Assembly (NCBI GenBank): GCA_964647785.1
Contig: CAZYJD010000024.1
Span: forward strand, 1-26,587
Source: CAZYJD01 sp964647785
GTDB lineage: Bacteria; Bacteroidota; Bacteroidia; NS11-12g; UBA9320
DNA length: 26,587 nucleotides
Direction of reading: 5' to 3'
The position numbers and the translations under genes were made by a program. Shown here piece by piece: positions 6,835 through 14,167 of the stretch. Position 1 is the first letter of the stretch, and each line of letters begins with the position of its first letter. The notes under the pieces were generated by a model. It was not told where the DNA came from. It was given only the letters and a program-made list of their open reading frames with translations, and did no database searches.

Positions 6835-9267
6835 CTAGTTTTTTATCCACTTACTACTGTAGCGTCTTCCATCGGCTATCAGGTGAAGTATATACAGTCC
6901 TGATTTCAGCGATCTCACATCAATCTTTTGCTGATTTGTTGTTCCCACCAACTCACCGCTGAGGGTGAAAATTTGGACTTCTTCAACTGAAAGCTCATTG
7001 GGGATGTTCAGGTAATCACGGGTAGGATTGGGGTATAGCTGAAGTGGTTTAGTCTCCATGGTAGCATCTGCAACATTGGCTGGATCGTAGATGTCGGCTT
7101 TCCATATGCCTCTTCCGTGGGTATAGATGTACAGGGTGCCATCATCTTCCCTCAGCCTGATTTGATGAATGCTCACATCGGGAATGGCGCTTTCTTTAAC
7201 CCAGTTAATTCCGCCATCTTTGGTGGTGTACAAACCAAAGTCCGTGGCAGCCATGATGAAATTGCTATCGAGTGGATCCATCTCAACCCAGTTCACCGGC
7301 AATCCTACGGGCAAATTACCACTGATGTCTACCCAACTAAAATCATCGGTATGGGTGTTAACGATTTTCCAAATCCTGCTGTCGGTGTCCACATTAGAAA
7401 AACCAACCACAATTGAGTTCTTATTCTGCGGGTTGATCTCGATGCAGCTGGTGAAGCCACCCAAAGCTTGAATGGGTCTGCCTTGGATGAATCCCTTTTC
7501 CGTGCCGGCCGCTGCTGAACGGGCACTGTCAATGCGATAAATGATGGAGGCCGCCCCTCCAAAATAAACAACGGGATCAAAATCATTCGATGCAGTTACA
7601 CTGTAGAATTGACCTGGGAGATTGGTTGCCGTTATTTTATCCCAGGTGCTTCCCATGTTAAGGCTTCTCCATAGTCCGCGGTAGGTGGTGTGATATAGCT
7701 GTGTTCCATCAGCCGGGTTGATGGTGTACGGGTTGATGAACCAAACCGTTTCATTGCTGGCCTTAAACCCTCTGTCAATGCGTGTTCTTCCGCCAAAAGG
7801 ACCATTGGTGAAACGATGCAAGTTGGCATTTTGCCATGATGCGTAAAGGAGGCGATCATCCTGGTGGCTGACAAAACAATAGGCACCATCACCGCCTAGA
7901 ACGGAGACATTGATGTTTCCGCCATTAGGCCCGTAAAGGGTGTTGTTGTCTTGCGTACCGCCTATGGTGTGCGCATGATCGGGGAAAAAGTAACCTGCGT
8001 AGAATTGGGTCACATTGTACCCATTGTTCTTGCTCACCAAATTTCCTTCCGGATTGGAAACATTGAATTCATGCAATCCTCCATCGCTACCCACCCAAAA
8101 TTTGGTATTGTTGGCTTTCCAGATCAGCGAATGGATATCGACATGACCATGGCTGGCTTCTTTCCAGCTTTGGCCCCCATCAGTGCTATAGGCCGTTCTT
8201 ACACCGCCGGCAAAAAGAAAGTTTGAATCATCGGGATGTACCTCAAGCAATAGATCATACCAAGCTTGGTTGTAACCTACAATGTCATCAGGCCCATTAA
8301 ATGGGGTCCATGTTTTTCCGCGATCGGAACTTTTATATTGGGCAGCCATGGATTGGCCGTTGTTGTCAGTTTGCTGGCAATACAACACATTCGGGTGGTT
8401 TTTACAAGATGCAAGCAGCATTCTACTGGCCGTGCTGGGTGCGGGTGAGAAAGAGGCACTTAACAATGTTCTTTGACCGCTGTTTTCATTCACCTCATAC
8501 ACACCGTCGCGGGCAGCGGCATAAAGCAGCACGCTGTCTTCAAAAACCTCGATGTCGTTCACATCCCTGCCGGCTGAAAAAAGTTGCACAAAGCTTTCAC
8601 CACCATCTTTACTGCAATAAAGCCCGTTATTCTCAGTGCCTATGTAAAAGGTGTTTCTATCGGTAAGCGAATGTTTAATGTCCCAGCTTTTGGATAGGGC
8701 AGGGATGCTGGAATTTTCAAGTAAAAACCAGCTTTTACCCCGGTCTGTACTTTTATAAATTCCGATGCCATCAATTCCCGTTGAATTGCCGGATGCTTCT
8801 CCTGTGCCGTAATACATTACGTCGTGATTAAAAGGATTTGAGGTAATGCAGGTGATGCTGAGATTTGCTGCGCCATCATTTACGGCCTTCCAACTTCCAC
8901 CATTGTCTACACTTTCCCATATACCGCCGGAAACACCTCCTGCCAAAACACGGTTGTCATTGTCCGGGTCTACCCAAATGGCTCTGGTTCTTCCACCGAT
9001 ATTGGTGGGGCCAATTTCACGGATGTTTAAAAGATTGCTTTCTTTTTTCTTCGTCAACAGGCGTTCATCCTGTCTTTGCCATAAAAGTGGAAGTCCGTAT
9101 GGAATGAAGCCTTGCTCATTCTTCTTCATCTCGTACCATTGCTTCTGCCAGCCTGGATTTTTAGTCGGTATTTCCTCCGCAGCTTGCTCCGTTTCGGTTG
9201 CTTCTTTTTGACAGGCTGCAGCCATAAGTATTAAAAATGCCCCGAGGAGCACATGGGTCTTCTTCAT
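6835..9267 (-). CDS. Asp-box (VPS10/sortilin-like) beta-propeller protein with lipobox and T9SS C-terminal sorting domain
   Basis: Large secreted or surface protein, 810 residues from the ATG at 9267; a TTG one codon earlier is possible. The N-terminus MKKTHVLLGAFLILMAAACQKEA is an SPII signal with Cys19 as lipidation site. The body carries repeated Asp boxes of the form S/T-x-D-x-G-x-S/T-W (SVDNGGSW, STDRGKSW, SKDGGESF, SSDRGKTW, STDGGQSW, TKDGGINW), typical of sialidase/VPS10-like propellers. No catalytic residues can be assigned. The last 71 residues (LQLYPNPTRDYLNIP ... GLYILHL ... SSKWIKN) form a type A T9SS sorting domain. Lipobox and T9SS tail together are unusual. It is the fourth gene of the minus-strand run from 11753, starting four bases after the VOC stop. 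Substrate or ligand unknown. Confidence 0.85.
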   Translation of the reverse strand: MKKTHVLLGAFLILMAAACQKEATETEQAAEEIPTKNPGWQKQWYEMKKNEQGFIPYGLPLLWQRQDERLLTKKKESNLLNIREIGPTNIGGRTRAIWVDPDNDNRVLAGGVSGGIWESVDNGGSWKAVNDGAANLSITCITSNPFNHDVMYYGTGEASGNSTGIDGIGIYKSTDRGKSWFLLENSSIPALSKSWDIKHSLTDRNTFYIGTENNGLYCSKDGGESFVQLFSAGRDVNDIEVFEDSVLLYAAARDGVYEVNENSGQRTLLSASFSPAPSTASRMLLASCKNHPNVLYCQQTDNNGQSMAAQYKSSDRGKTWTPFNGPDDIVGYNQAWYDLLLEVHPDDSNFLFAGGVRTAYSTDGGQSWKEASHGHVDIHSLIWKANNTKFWVGSDGGLHEFNVSNPEGNLVSKNNGYNVTQFYAGYFFPDHAHTIGGTQDNNTLYGPNGGNINVSVLGGDGAYCFVSHQDDRLLYASWQNANLHRFTNGPFGGRTRIDRGFKASNETVWFINPYTINPADGTQLYHTTYRGLWRSLNMGSTWDKITATNLPGQFYSVTASNDFDPVVYFGGAASIIYRIDSARSAAAGTEKGFIQGRPIQALGGFTSCIEINPQNKNSIVVGFSNVDTDSRIWKIVNTHTDDFSWVDISGNLPVGLPVNWVEMDPLDSNFIMAATDFGLYTTKDGGINWVKESAIPDVSIHQIRLREDDGTLYIYTHGRGIWKADIYDPANVADATMETKPLQLYPNPTRDYLNIPNELSVEEVQIFTLSGELVGTTNQQKIDVRSLKSGLYILHLIADGRRYSSKWIKN

Positions 9268-9271
9268 CAAA

Positions 9272-10330
9272 TTAATCTTTTTTTCTATTCAGCGACATGG
9301 CTCTTAACATCCATTTCGGCAATGATTTTGCGGGGTTTCTTTTTCTCAGGTCAATGTACCATCCAAGTCTTTTCATCACGGGTACTTTATGTGTTTCTAC
9401 AAACTCAATGAGGGTGCCGTCTGGATCTTCTACATAGGAGAAGTGCCCTGCAGCTTCCCCCATATCGAAGGAGTTGCTACTATCTACCGTAAATGGAAAA
9501 CCTTGTTTTTCGCAGTCATTTTGTAAGGCCTGCATGTTTACCACATCGAAACAAAGGTGAATGTATCCCAAATCACCCCAATATCGCTTGTCAAATATTT
9601 TTGAAGGCTGGTAATCCTGTACTTCCACCAATTCAATTTCTGTGGTGCCCAGCATTTTACCGAAGCCACCTTTGCCGGGATCGCTATGCCTGAGTCCAAC
9701 CCGTCTGAATGTTCTATCGCCACCCGGAAGGGCTGCAAAATCATCGAACTTTCCAGTTTGGTCGTACATTTCTATATCGTAACCCAGCACGGTGCTGTAA
9801 AGTTTGCGGGCAGCGTCCATATCTGATACCCCGATGACAGCTCCTTGCACCCCTCCGTTGGGGGTAGCCGTTTTGCGAAACCAGTCGATTCCCTCGGTAA
9901 TTTCAAAAATGTTACCCCAGGGATCTTGCATGTAAAAATGTTTACCGCCGCCAGGTGCTTCCTGTAACTCACCGATTAAGTCCACACCCTGTTTTTGCAT
10001 CAGGCGGTAACTCAGCGCCACATCATGGCTTTTCATACGACATATATTGATGCCCAGATCACCTAGCTGAAATGCTTGCATTGCAGGCTGTGGTTTTCGG
10101 CTGGTGTATTGCCAGATTTCAAAGCCTCCGCCACCTTGAACGTTTAAAGCCAATATGGCGTGTCTCGCCTGTGGTTTCCCTCCGGTGTACGGCAGCATGA
10201 GGCCTGCTTCAGCAGCCTCTTCAAAAATTTTCACATCCATGCCAAGGTGTTTCCTGTACCAGGTCCATGCCTGATGAACATCCTGCACCCCGATGCCCAT
10301 TTGCTGAATTCCGCTGATGATTTTATTCAT
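9272..10330 (-). CDS. VOC-family protein with two tandem glyoxalase/dioxygenase-like domains
   Basis: A protein of 352 residues built of two vicinal-oxygen-chelate modules. The first covers roughly residues 1-145 (GIQQMGIGVQDVHQAWTWY ... DPWGNIFEITEG) and the second roughly 160-320 (GAVIGVSDMDAARKLYSTV ... VEDPDGTLIEFVET). Both end in the DPxGxxxE pattern that often supplies a metal-binding Glu. VOC proteins include glyoxalase I, extradiol dioxygenases and antibiotic-binding proteins; the two-domain layout resembles extradiol or hydroxyphenylpyruvate dioxygenase-like folds, but I cannot name the reaction. There is no signal peptide. I chose ATG 10330 (MNKIISGIQQMG) because the VOC fold starts there; an in-frame ATG at 10354 would add eight unsupported residues. 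It follows the SDR gene by 27 bases in an apparent operon. Confidence 0.82.
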   Translation of the reverse strand: MNKIISGIQQMGIGVQDVHQAWTWYRKHLGMDVKIFEEAAEAGLMLPYTGGKPQARHAILALNVQGGGGFEIWQYTSRKPQPAMQAFQLGDLGINICRMKSHDVALSYRLMQKQGVDLIGELQEAPGGGKHFYMQDPWGNIFEITEGIDWFRKTATPNGGVQGAVIGVSDMDAARKLYSTVLGYDIEMYDQTGKFDDFAALPGGDRTFRRVGLRHSDPGKGGFGKMLGTTEIELVEVQDYQPSKIFDKRYWGDLGYIHLCFDVVNMQALQNDCEKQGFPFTVDSSNSFDMGEAAGHFSYVEDPDGTLIEFVETHKVPVMKRLGWYIDLRKRNPAKSLPKWMLRAMSLNRKKD

Positions 10331-10357
10331 GACCCGCGAAAATAGCAACTCCAAGCC

Positions 10358-11155
10358 TTACTTCGGGTCGATTCTTTTTGCAATGGCGTAGAAGAGGGGC
10401 GGAAAGTACCTTTTAAAACAGACCATGAGCACATCAGCCTTGCCAATGATTACTTCTTTTTTCCTTTTTTTTGCCGCCTCAATGATTCGGCTGGCGCATT
10501 TTTCAGCGCTGATTCCTTTTTCCTGACCAGGGTCCATCTGCCCGTGCTGTCCCCCTCCGGCTGTCAGGGCATTTTTAGAAATATCGGTTCTCACCCTGCC
10601 CGGACAGGCAATGGTTACGTGAATATTATTTTTCCATTCTTCAAGATAAAGCGATTCAAAGAAGCCATGCAGGGCGTGCTTGCTCGCAGCATAGGCACTC
10701 CGATACGGAAATCCAAATTTGCCGGTGAGACTGCTAATTGCGATGAATTGCCCACCACCATTGGTCTTCATCAGAGGTAAAATGGCTTTGCTGATGCCGG
10801 CGGCGCTAAAATAGTTGATTTGCATGATGCGTTCATCAAGGCTCGAATCGCCTTCTGAAACCAAGCTCCGTTGGCTAACCCCTCCGCAATGGTAAATGGA
10901 TGCAATGGGGCCTTTGCTGTTCCACAAATCTTTTACCAACGGCTTGTAATCCTGTTTGTTGGCCAAATCAAATGCCAATATTTCAGCACTTTGTGCTCCA
11001 ATTTCAATGCACCGTCGGGCCACCTCCTGAAGTGCTGCTTCTCGTCGGCCCGACAATATCAGTGCGTTTCCTTCCATTGCAAGCTGCATGGCAATGGCTT
11101 CTCCAATTCCGGAGCTGGCGCCGGTAATCCAAATTTTTCCTTTATTCATTTTCAT
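10358..11155 (-). CDS. Short-chain dehydrogenase/reductase (SDR)
   Basis: NAD(P)-dependent oxidoreductase of 265 residues with a classical SDR fold. The cofactor-binding motif is TGASSGIG (residues 11-18). The basic SGRREAAL after strand beta-2 suggests NADP. Catalytic residues are Ser141/142, Tyr155 and Lys159 (ISSLTGKFGFPYRSAYAASKHAL). The usual NNAG after strand beta-4 is replaced by HCGG (residues 89-92). A C-terminal hydrophobic/basic segment (VCFKRYFPPLFYAIAKRIDPK) resembles the membrane-touching tail of DltE/YqjQ-like or 11-beta-HSD-like SDRs that act on lipophilic substrates. The start overlaps the end of the phosphopantetheinyl transferase gene by 14 bases (ATG 11155; a second ATG at 11149 is possible), so the genes are coupled. 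Substrate unknown. Confidence 0.9.
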   Translation of the reverse strand: MKMNKGKIWITGASSGIGEAIAMQLAMEGNALILSGRREAALQEVARRCIEIGAQSAEILAFDLANKQDYKPLVKDLWNSKGPIASIYHCGGVSQRSLVSEGDSSLDERIMQINYFSAAGISKAILPLMKTNGGGQFIAISSLTGKFGFPYRSAYAASKHALHGFFESLYLEEWKNNIHVTIACPGRVRTDISKNALTAGGGQHGQMDPGQEKGISAEKCASRIIEAAKKRKKEVIIGKADVLMVCFKRYFPPLFYAIAKRIDPK

Positions 11156-11753
11156 GACATACCCAGGTTAATACATGCTGCTCAAACCACTCATGATTCA
11201 GAATAAATGTTTGATCCGTTGAGTCTTTGCAAATTCGTCCAATAAGACCGTTGTTCCTTTTTGCTATCAGCAAGTGTTCTTTAAAGTTAAGTGATTTTCT
11301 GCCGTAGAGCTTAAACAAGCTTTCTTTGGCGCTCCAAATTAACATGGCCCCATGAATTTCGCCATATTCTTCCAATAGGAATGTTTCTTCAGGCCGAACA
11401 AATCTTGGGGCAATGGTTAATATTCGGTCGCTCAAATATTCCATATCAATGCCTACTGGCTGAATCGGATGGTAAGCAACCGCAGCGAAACCTTTGCAAT
11501 GACTTATGGAAATTTGGCCTTTCCCACTGAGCAGCTGGGGTTTCCCGTACGAGTCTTTAACAATTTCACAAGCTTCATTTAAAAGGGATTGAAGGCACAA
11601 GCGACTGGCCAACCATTCCTTTTGACGGTTTTCAGGGGCGGCGGTGGGCGCAGCTCTTCCCCGCCAGAGTTGCTGTAGTTCGTTCAGGCTTTCCGTAATT
11701 TGCCAAAGCCCGATTTTGAGTTGGTTGTTATTAAAGTGAATTTGGAAAGGCAA
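11142..11753 (-). CDS. 4'-phosphopantetheinyl transferase (Sfp/AcpT superfamily)
   Basis: Transfers the 4'-phosphopantetheine arm of coenzyme A onto a serine of acyl- or peptidyl-carrier proteins, turning apo into holo forms. Numbered from the chosen start, the Mg-binding pair is GIDMEYLSDR (Asp103, Glu105) and the second motif is WSAKESLFKLYG (Trp140, Lys143, Glu144). Upstream lie KPQLLSGKGQISISHCKG, the CoA/carrier-interaction region with the conserved SISH. I place the start at TTG 11753, giving MPFQIHFNNNQLKIGLW, the usual family beginning. The longer frame from ATG 11810 would run 53 bases into the divergent WD40 gene and adds residues that match nothing. Length is 203 residues. It heads the operon with SDR, VOC and the Asp-box protein. 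No PKS/NRPS is in the window, so the carrier target may be the housekeeping ACP. Confidence 0.88.
   Translation of the reverse strand: MPFQIHFNNNQLKIGLWQITESLNELQQLWRGRAAPTAAPENRQKEWLASRLCLQSLLNEACEIVKDSYGKPQLLSGKGQISISHCKGFAAVAYHPIQPVGIDMEYLSDRILTIAPRFVRPEETFLLEEYGEIHGAMLIWSAKESLFKLYGRKSLNFKEHLLIAKRNNGLIGRICKDSTDQTFILNHEWFEQHVLTWVCHENE
11715..11744 (+). promoter_or_regulatory. Putative promoter of the WD40-dcd operon (inside the divergent gene)
   Basis: TTTG (11715-11718) and TGAATTTG (11737-11744) are separated by 18 bases, close to the -33/-7 layout of the Bacteroidota primary sigma factor, with one mismatch in the -7 box. The box ends 14 bases before ATG 11758. It lies wholly within the coding sequence of the phosphopantetheinyl transferase, because the two genes leave no other room. 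Confidence 0.4.
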
Positions 11754-11757
11754 AAAG

Positions 11758-12672
11758 ATGCGCTTAAGAATTGCGAAAATAGGACATTTCAGCGGCCATC
11801 GCGATAGCATTTACGCTTTGGCTGTTCATTCGGATGGAGAACATTTTTATTCGGCAGGAGCCGATGGCTGGGTGGTGGAGTGGAAGAGAGGAGGAGAAGA
11901 TCTCGGCCGGTTAATTGGCGAAGTGCCAGAGGCGGCCTATAGCTGCTATTTGGATGAGATTCACGACCGTATCATTGTGGGCACCCGCAAGGGACATCTG
12001 TTTTTAATTCCCTTGGATGGAAAAAAATCTCCGCGAATGATTGAAGGCCACGAGGGAGGTGTTTTTGGCATTCGGGCTTTTAATGAAGGCGGCTACCTCA
12101 GCGCCGGAGAGGATGGAAAGTTAATTTATTGGGATGCTGATTTTGAGCACAAACGAGAACTCTTCCAGGCAGCTGGAAGCATTCGGCAGATGATATACAG
12201 GCCTGACCTTCAACGGATTTTTTTAGCAAGTTCAGATTGGCATATTTATGTGCTGAATAGTCAGAACATGAAGGAAGAGTATCGATGGAAGGCGCACGAT
12301 CAAAGCGTTTTTTCATTGGCGCTTTCAGCAGATGGCCGTTACCTCTATTCGGGTGGAAGAGATGCCATGCTGAGGCAATGGGATCGCCACAATGGCTGGG
12401 AGCAGGTGCAGGAATTGCCCGCACATTTATACCATGTACACTTTCTAGACCTTCATCCCCGGCAAGAACGCATGCTGTCTTCCAGCCTCGATAAAACCAT
12501 CAAGCTTTGGCAGGTGCCGGAACTGAAGCTTTTGAAAGTGGTTGATCATGCCCGCTATGAAGCACACCTGAACAGCGTAAACAAGGTTTTGTGGATTGGC
12601 ACAAATGAATTTATTTCGTGCAGCGACGATAGAAGCATACAGCATTTTAAGATTGAAGAAACCAACGAATGA
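11758..12672 (+). CDS. WD40-repeat protein, single seven-bladed propeller
   Basis: Protein of 304 residues made almost entirely of WD40-type repeats, with no signal peptide, so probably a cytoplasmic scaffold. Seven repeat units can be counted by their starts: GHRDSIYALAV, GEVPEAAYSCY, GHEGGVFGIRA, AAGSIRQMIYR, AHDQSVFSLAL, AHLYHVHFLDL and AHLNSVNKVLW. They end in motifs such as GWVVEWKR, GKLIYWDA, MLRQWDR and TIKLWQV. Repeats 2 and 4 are degenerate; repeats 1, 3, 5 and 6 are clear. Seven units make a closed ring with no extra domain. The 3' end overlaps dcd by ATGA, implying translational coupling with a nucleotide-metabolism enzyme. Binding partner unknown. Confidence 0.9.
   Translation: MRLRIAKIGHFSGHRDSIYALAVHSDGEHFYSAGADGWVVEWKRGGEDLGRLIGEVPEAAYSCYLDEIHDRIIVGTRKGHLFLIPLDGKKSPRMIEGHEGGVFGIRAFNEGGYLSAGEDGKLIYWDADFEHKRELFQAAGSIRQMIYRPDLQRIFLASSDWHIYVLNSQNMKEEYRWKAHDQSVFSLALSADGRYLYSGGRDAMLRQWDRHNGWEQVQELPAHLYHVHFLDLHPRQERMLSSSLDKTIKLWQVPELKLLKVVDHARYEAHLNSVNKVLWIGTNEFISCSDDRSIQHFKIEETNE
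11774..11781 (-). promoter_or_regulatory. Putative -7 element of the phosphopantetheinyl transferase operon
   Basis: The minus strand reads TATTTTCG, one mismatch from TAnnTTTG, 21 bases before the proposed TTG start at 11753. It is embedded in the first codons of the WD40 gene. No clear -33 element is seen. Confidence 0.3.
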
Positions 12673-13205
12673 TTTTAAGCGATAAAAGGATACTCGAGGA
12701 AATAGATAAAGGCACCATTCTGATTGAGCCGTATCGCCCTGATTGCCTCGGCACAAATTCATATGATGTGCATTTGGGTAAGTGGTTGGCCACCTATAAA
12801 GATCGCGTGTTAGATGCCCGTCAGCACAACAAAATTGAATATTTCGAAATCCCACTCGATGGGTATGTTTTGGAACCCAATACCCTTTATCTCGGGGTAA
12901 CGGAAGAGTATACGGAAACCCATGCCCACGTTCCATTTCTTGAAGGTAAGTCCAGCACGGGTCGCTTGGGTATTGACATACACGCCACTGCCGGAAAAGG
13001 CGATGTTGGATTCTGCAACACCTGGACTCTGGAAATATCTGTGGCGCAGCCTGTTCGGGTTTATCGGGGGATGCCCATTGGCCAATTGATCTACTTCGAG
13101 GTGGAAGGCGAAATAGAAACTTTCTACAACAAGAAAAAGAACGCTAAATACAACAAGCGAACCATCAAGCCCATCGAGAGCATGATGTGGAAGAATAAGT
13201 TCTAA
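12669..13205 (+). CDS. dcd: dCTP deaminase
   Basis: Deaminates dCTP to dUTP, feeding dTMP synthesis through dUTPase and thymidylate synthase. The 178-residue protein has the family signature EGKSSTGRLG (Ser95, Ser96, Arg99) followed by HATAGKGDVGFCNTWTLEIS with Glu122. The 23-residue spacing of Arg99 to Glu122 equals that of Arg115 to catalytic Glu138 in the E. coli enzyme. The family's EGRSS is EGKSS here, and the following A-R is G-R, both conservative changes. The early motif PYRPDCLGTNSYDVHLG is also typical. The start ATG 12669 overlaps the stop of the WD40 gene by four bases. Whether it also has dUTPase activity, as in some archaeal relatives, cannot be decided. Confidence 0.95.
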   Translation: MILSDKRILEEIDKGTILIEPYRPDCLGTNSYDVHLGKWLATYKDRVLDARQHNKIEYFEIPLDGYVLEPNTLYLGVTEEYTETHAHVPFLEGKSSTGRLGIDIHATAGKGDVGFCNTWTLEISVAQPVRVYRGMPIGQLIYFEVEGEIETFYNKKKNAKYNKRTIKPIESMMWKNKF

Positions 13206-13253
13206 GAGATTTACTTTTCTTCGGTTTCTTCTTCATCAGGCCTGAGTTTTAGC

Positions 13254-13280
13254 AAAAAAAAAGGCCCCCGAAGGAGCCTT
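13254..13280 (-). terminator. Intrinsic terminator of the lipoprotein gene
   Basis: On the minus strand, AAGGCTCCTTCGGGGGCCTT (13280-13261) forms a five-pair outer stem, one mismatch and two G-C pairs around a TTCG loop, followed by a run of nine T (13262-13254). It lies 24 bases after the stop of the gene ending at 13304. It has no T-run on the plus strand, so it serves the leftward transcript; dcd ends just beyond. Confidence 0.85.
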
Positions 13281-13303
13281 AATCATTGAGTCATCTAAAA
13301 TCA

Positions 13304-13972
13304 TTATCGCAGGCAGTTGACAAATGCAGTCCATTGTCGGCTACTCAATATTCTCTTTAAACTTTTGAGGAAATCGGTGTAGCAGCTTTTAAATGTTGCG
13401 GCATATTTTTGCTTGATGTCTTTGGAGGCCTGTGCATAACGCGCCCTTAATTTTTTCATATCATCTTGGAATTGCTGACGGGTGATGCGCTGGTTCTTGA
13501 AGGCATCTACCAGTTTCTTGCGCTCAGCAGCCACCTTCCTGTTCAAAGCAAGTAAATCACTTCTGTAATTTTTTACGGCATCTCTCTTGCAATCTGCGTA
13601 GGTGCTCATTGCTTTTCTGATTTGTAACTTCTGTGCTGAATCCGGCTGAACACCAATCAGACATCTCACAAGTTTAGGAGGTCTTTTGCCGAGGAGTTCA
13701 AGGTCCCCTTCGTCCAATAAGTATGCCTCAGGAAGCCCATCATTTTCCATGTAAAAGTCAGCATTCTCATCGCCTCCCATTACTTCAGAGTTCATGAACT
13801 CTTCATCTATCTGAATGCTCAGATCATTGATCAATTCATCTTGTATATCCTGGATTACTTCCTGCTCTTGTTCGCTTAAGGCCGGACTGATGCTTTCTTT
13901 CTGACAAGAAGCGAAAATCGTGACCCCTAAGGCGATCATCACTAAACTTTTTAATGCGGTTTTCATTTTCAT
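13304..13972 (-). CDS. Lipoprotein with acidic N-terminal and basic helical C-terminal half, Spy/CpxP-like at best
   Basis: Exported lipoprotein of 222 residues, not assigned to a named family. The signal MKMKTALKSLVMIALGVTIFASCQK has a lipobox with Cys23. Residues 31-95 are strongly acidic (QEQEVIQDIQDE, IDEEFM). Residues 96-222 are basic and predicted helical, with four cysteines (104, 128, 197, 220). Two stretches (ITRQQFQDDMKKLRARYA and LSSRQWTAFVNC) resemble the L-T-x-x-Q helices of periplasmic Spy/CpxP chaperones, but weakly. The charge split suggests the two halves interact. It lies 195 bases downstream of the outer-membrane receptor on the same strand and is followed by a strong terminator. 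A -7-like TATAATTG ends five bases before the ATG, so it may also have its own promoter. Confidence 0.75.
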   Translation of the reverse strand: MKMKTALKSLVMIALGVTIFASCQKESISPALSEQEQEVIQDIQDELINDLSIQIDEEFMNSEVMGGDENADFYMENDGLPEAYLLDEGDLELLGKRPPKLVRCLIGVQPDSAQKLQIRKAMSTYADCKRDAVKNYRSDLLALNRKVAAERKKLVDAFKNQRITRQQFQDDMKKLRARYAQASKDIKQKYAATFKSCYTDFLKSLKRILSSRQWTAFVNCLR

Positions 13973-13976
13973 AATT

Positions 13977-13984
13977 CAATTATA
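13977..13984 (-). promoter_or_regulatory. Putative -7 element of the lipoprotein gene
   Basis: The minus strand reads TATAATTG, one mismatch from TAnnTTTG, five bases before the ATG at 13972. The surrounding 195-base gap is AT-rich, so a chance match is quite possible. I see no other structure in the gap and no clear terminator after the receptor gene. Confidence 0.25.
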
Positions 13985-14167
13985 GGTTAAATATTTATTC
14001 GGTTGTTTGTTTCTTGGTCGGGGAATGATCAAAAGGGTTGCAAGTAAGGGGTGTAAATTATTTTAAGAGGCTGATAACTAGTGGAATAAAAATTAAAAAG
14101 CAAATCTCGATTGAAAGTTCTGAATGATTTAAGCGGGGATTAGACCATTCCGACTGCTTGGCATCTT

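Noticed and set aside
6835..9267. Sialidase activity for the Asp-box protein
   Set aside because: Asp boxes are structural; I cannot find the arginine triad or FRIP motif of sialidases.
9268..9278. TTAATTTG just before the Asp-box protein start as a promoter
   Set aside because: It coincides with the VOC stop codon and would place the transcription start inside the coding region; the four-base gap fits an operon better.
11754..11810. Longer N-terminus for the phosphopantetheinyl transferase (ATG 11810)
   Set aside because: It adds residues with no family match and would overlap the start of the WD40 gene by 53 bases; TTG 11753 gives a normal N-terminus.
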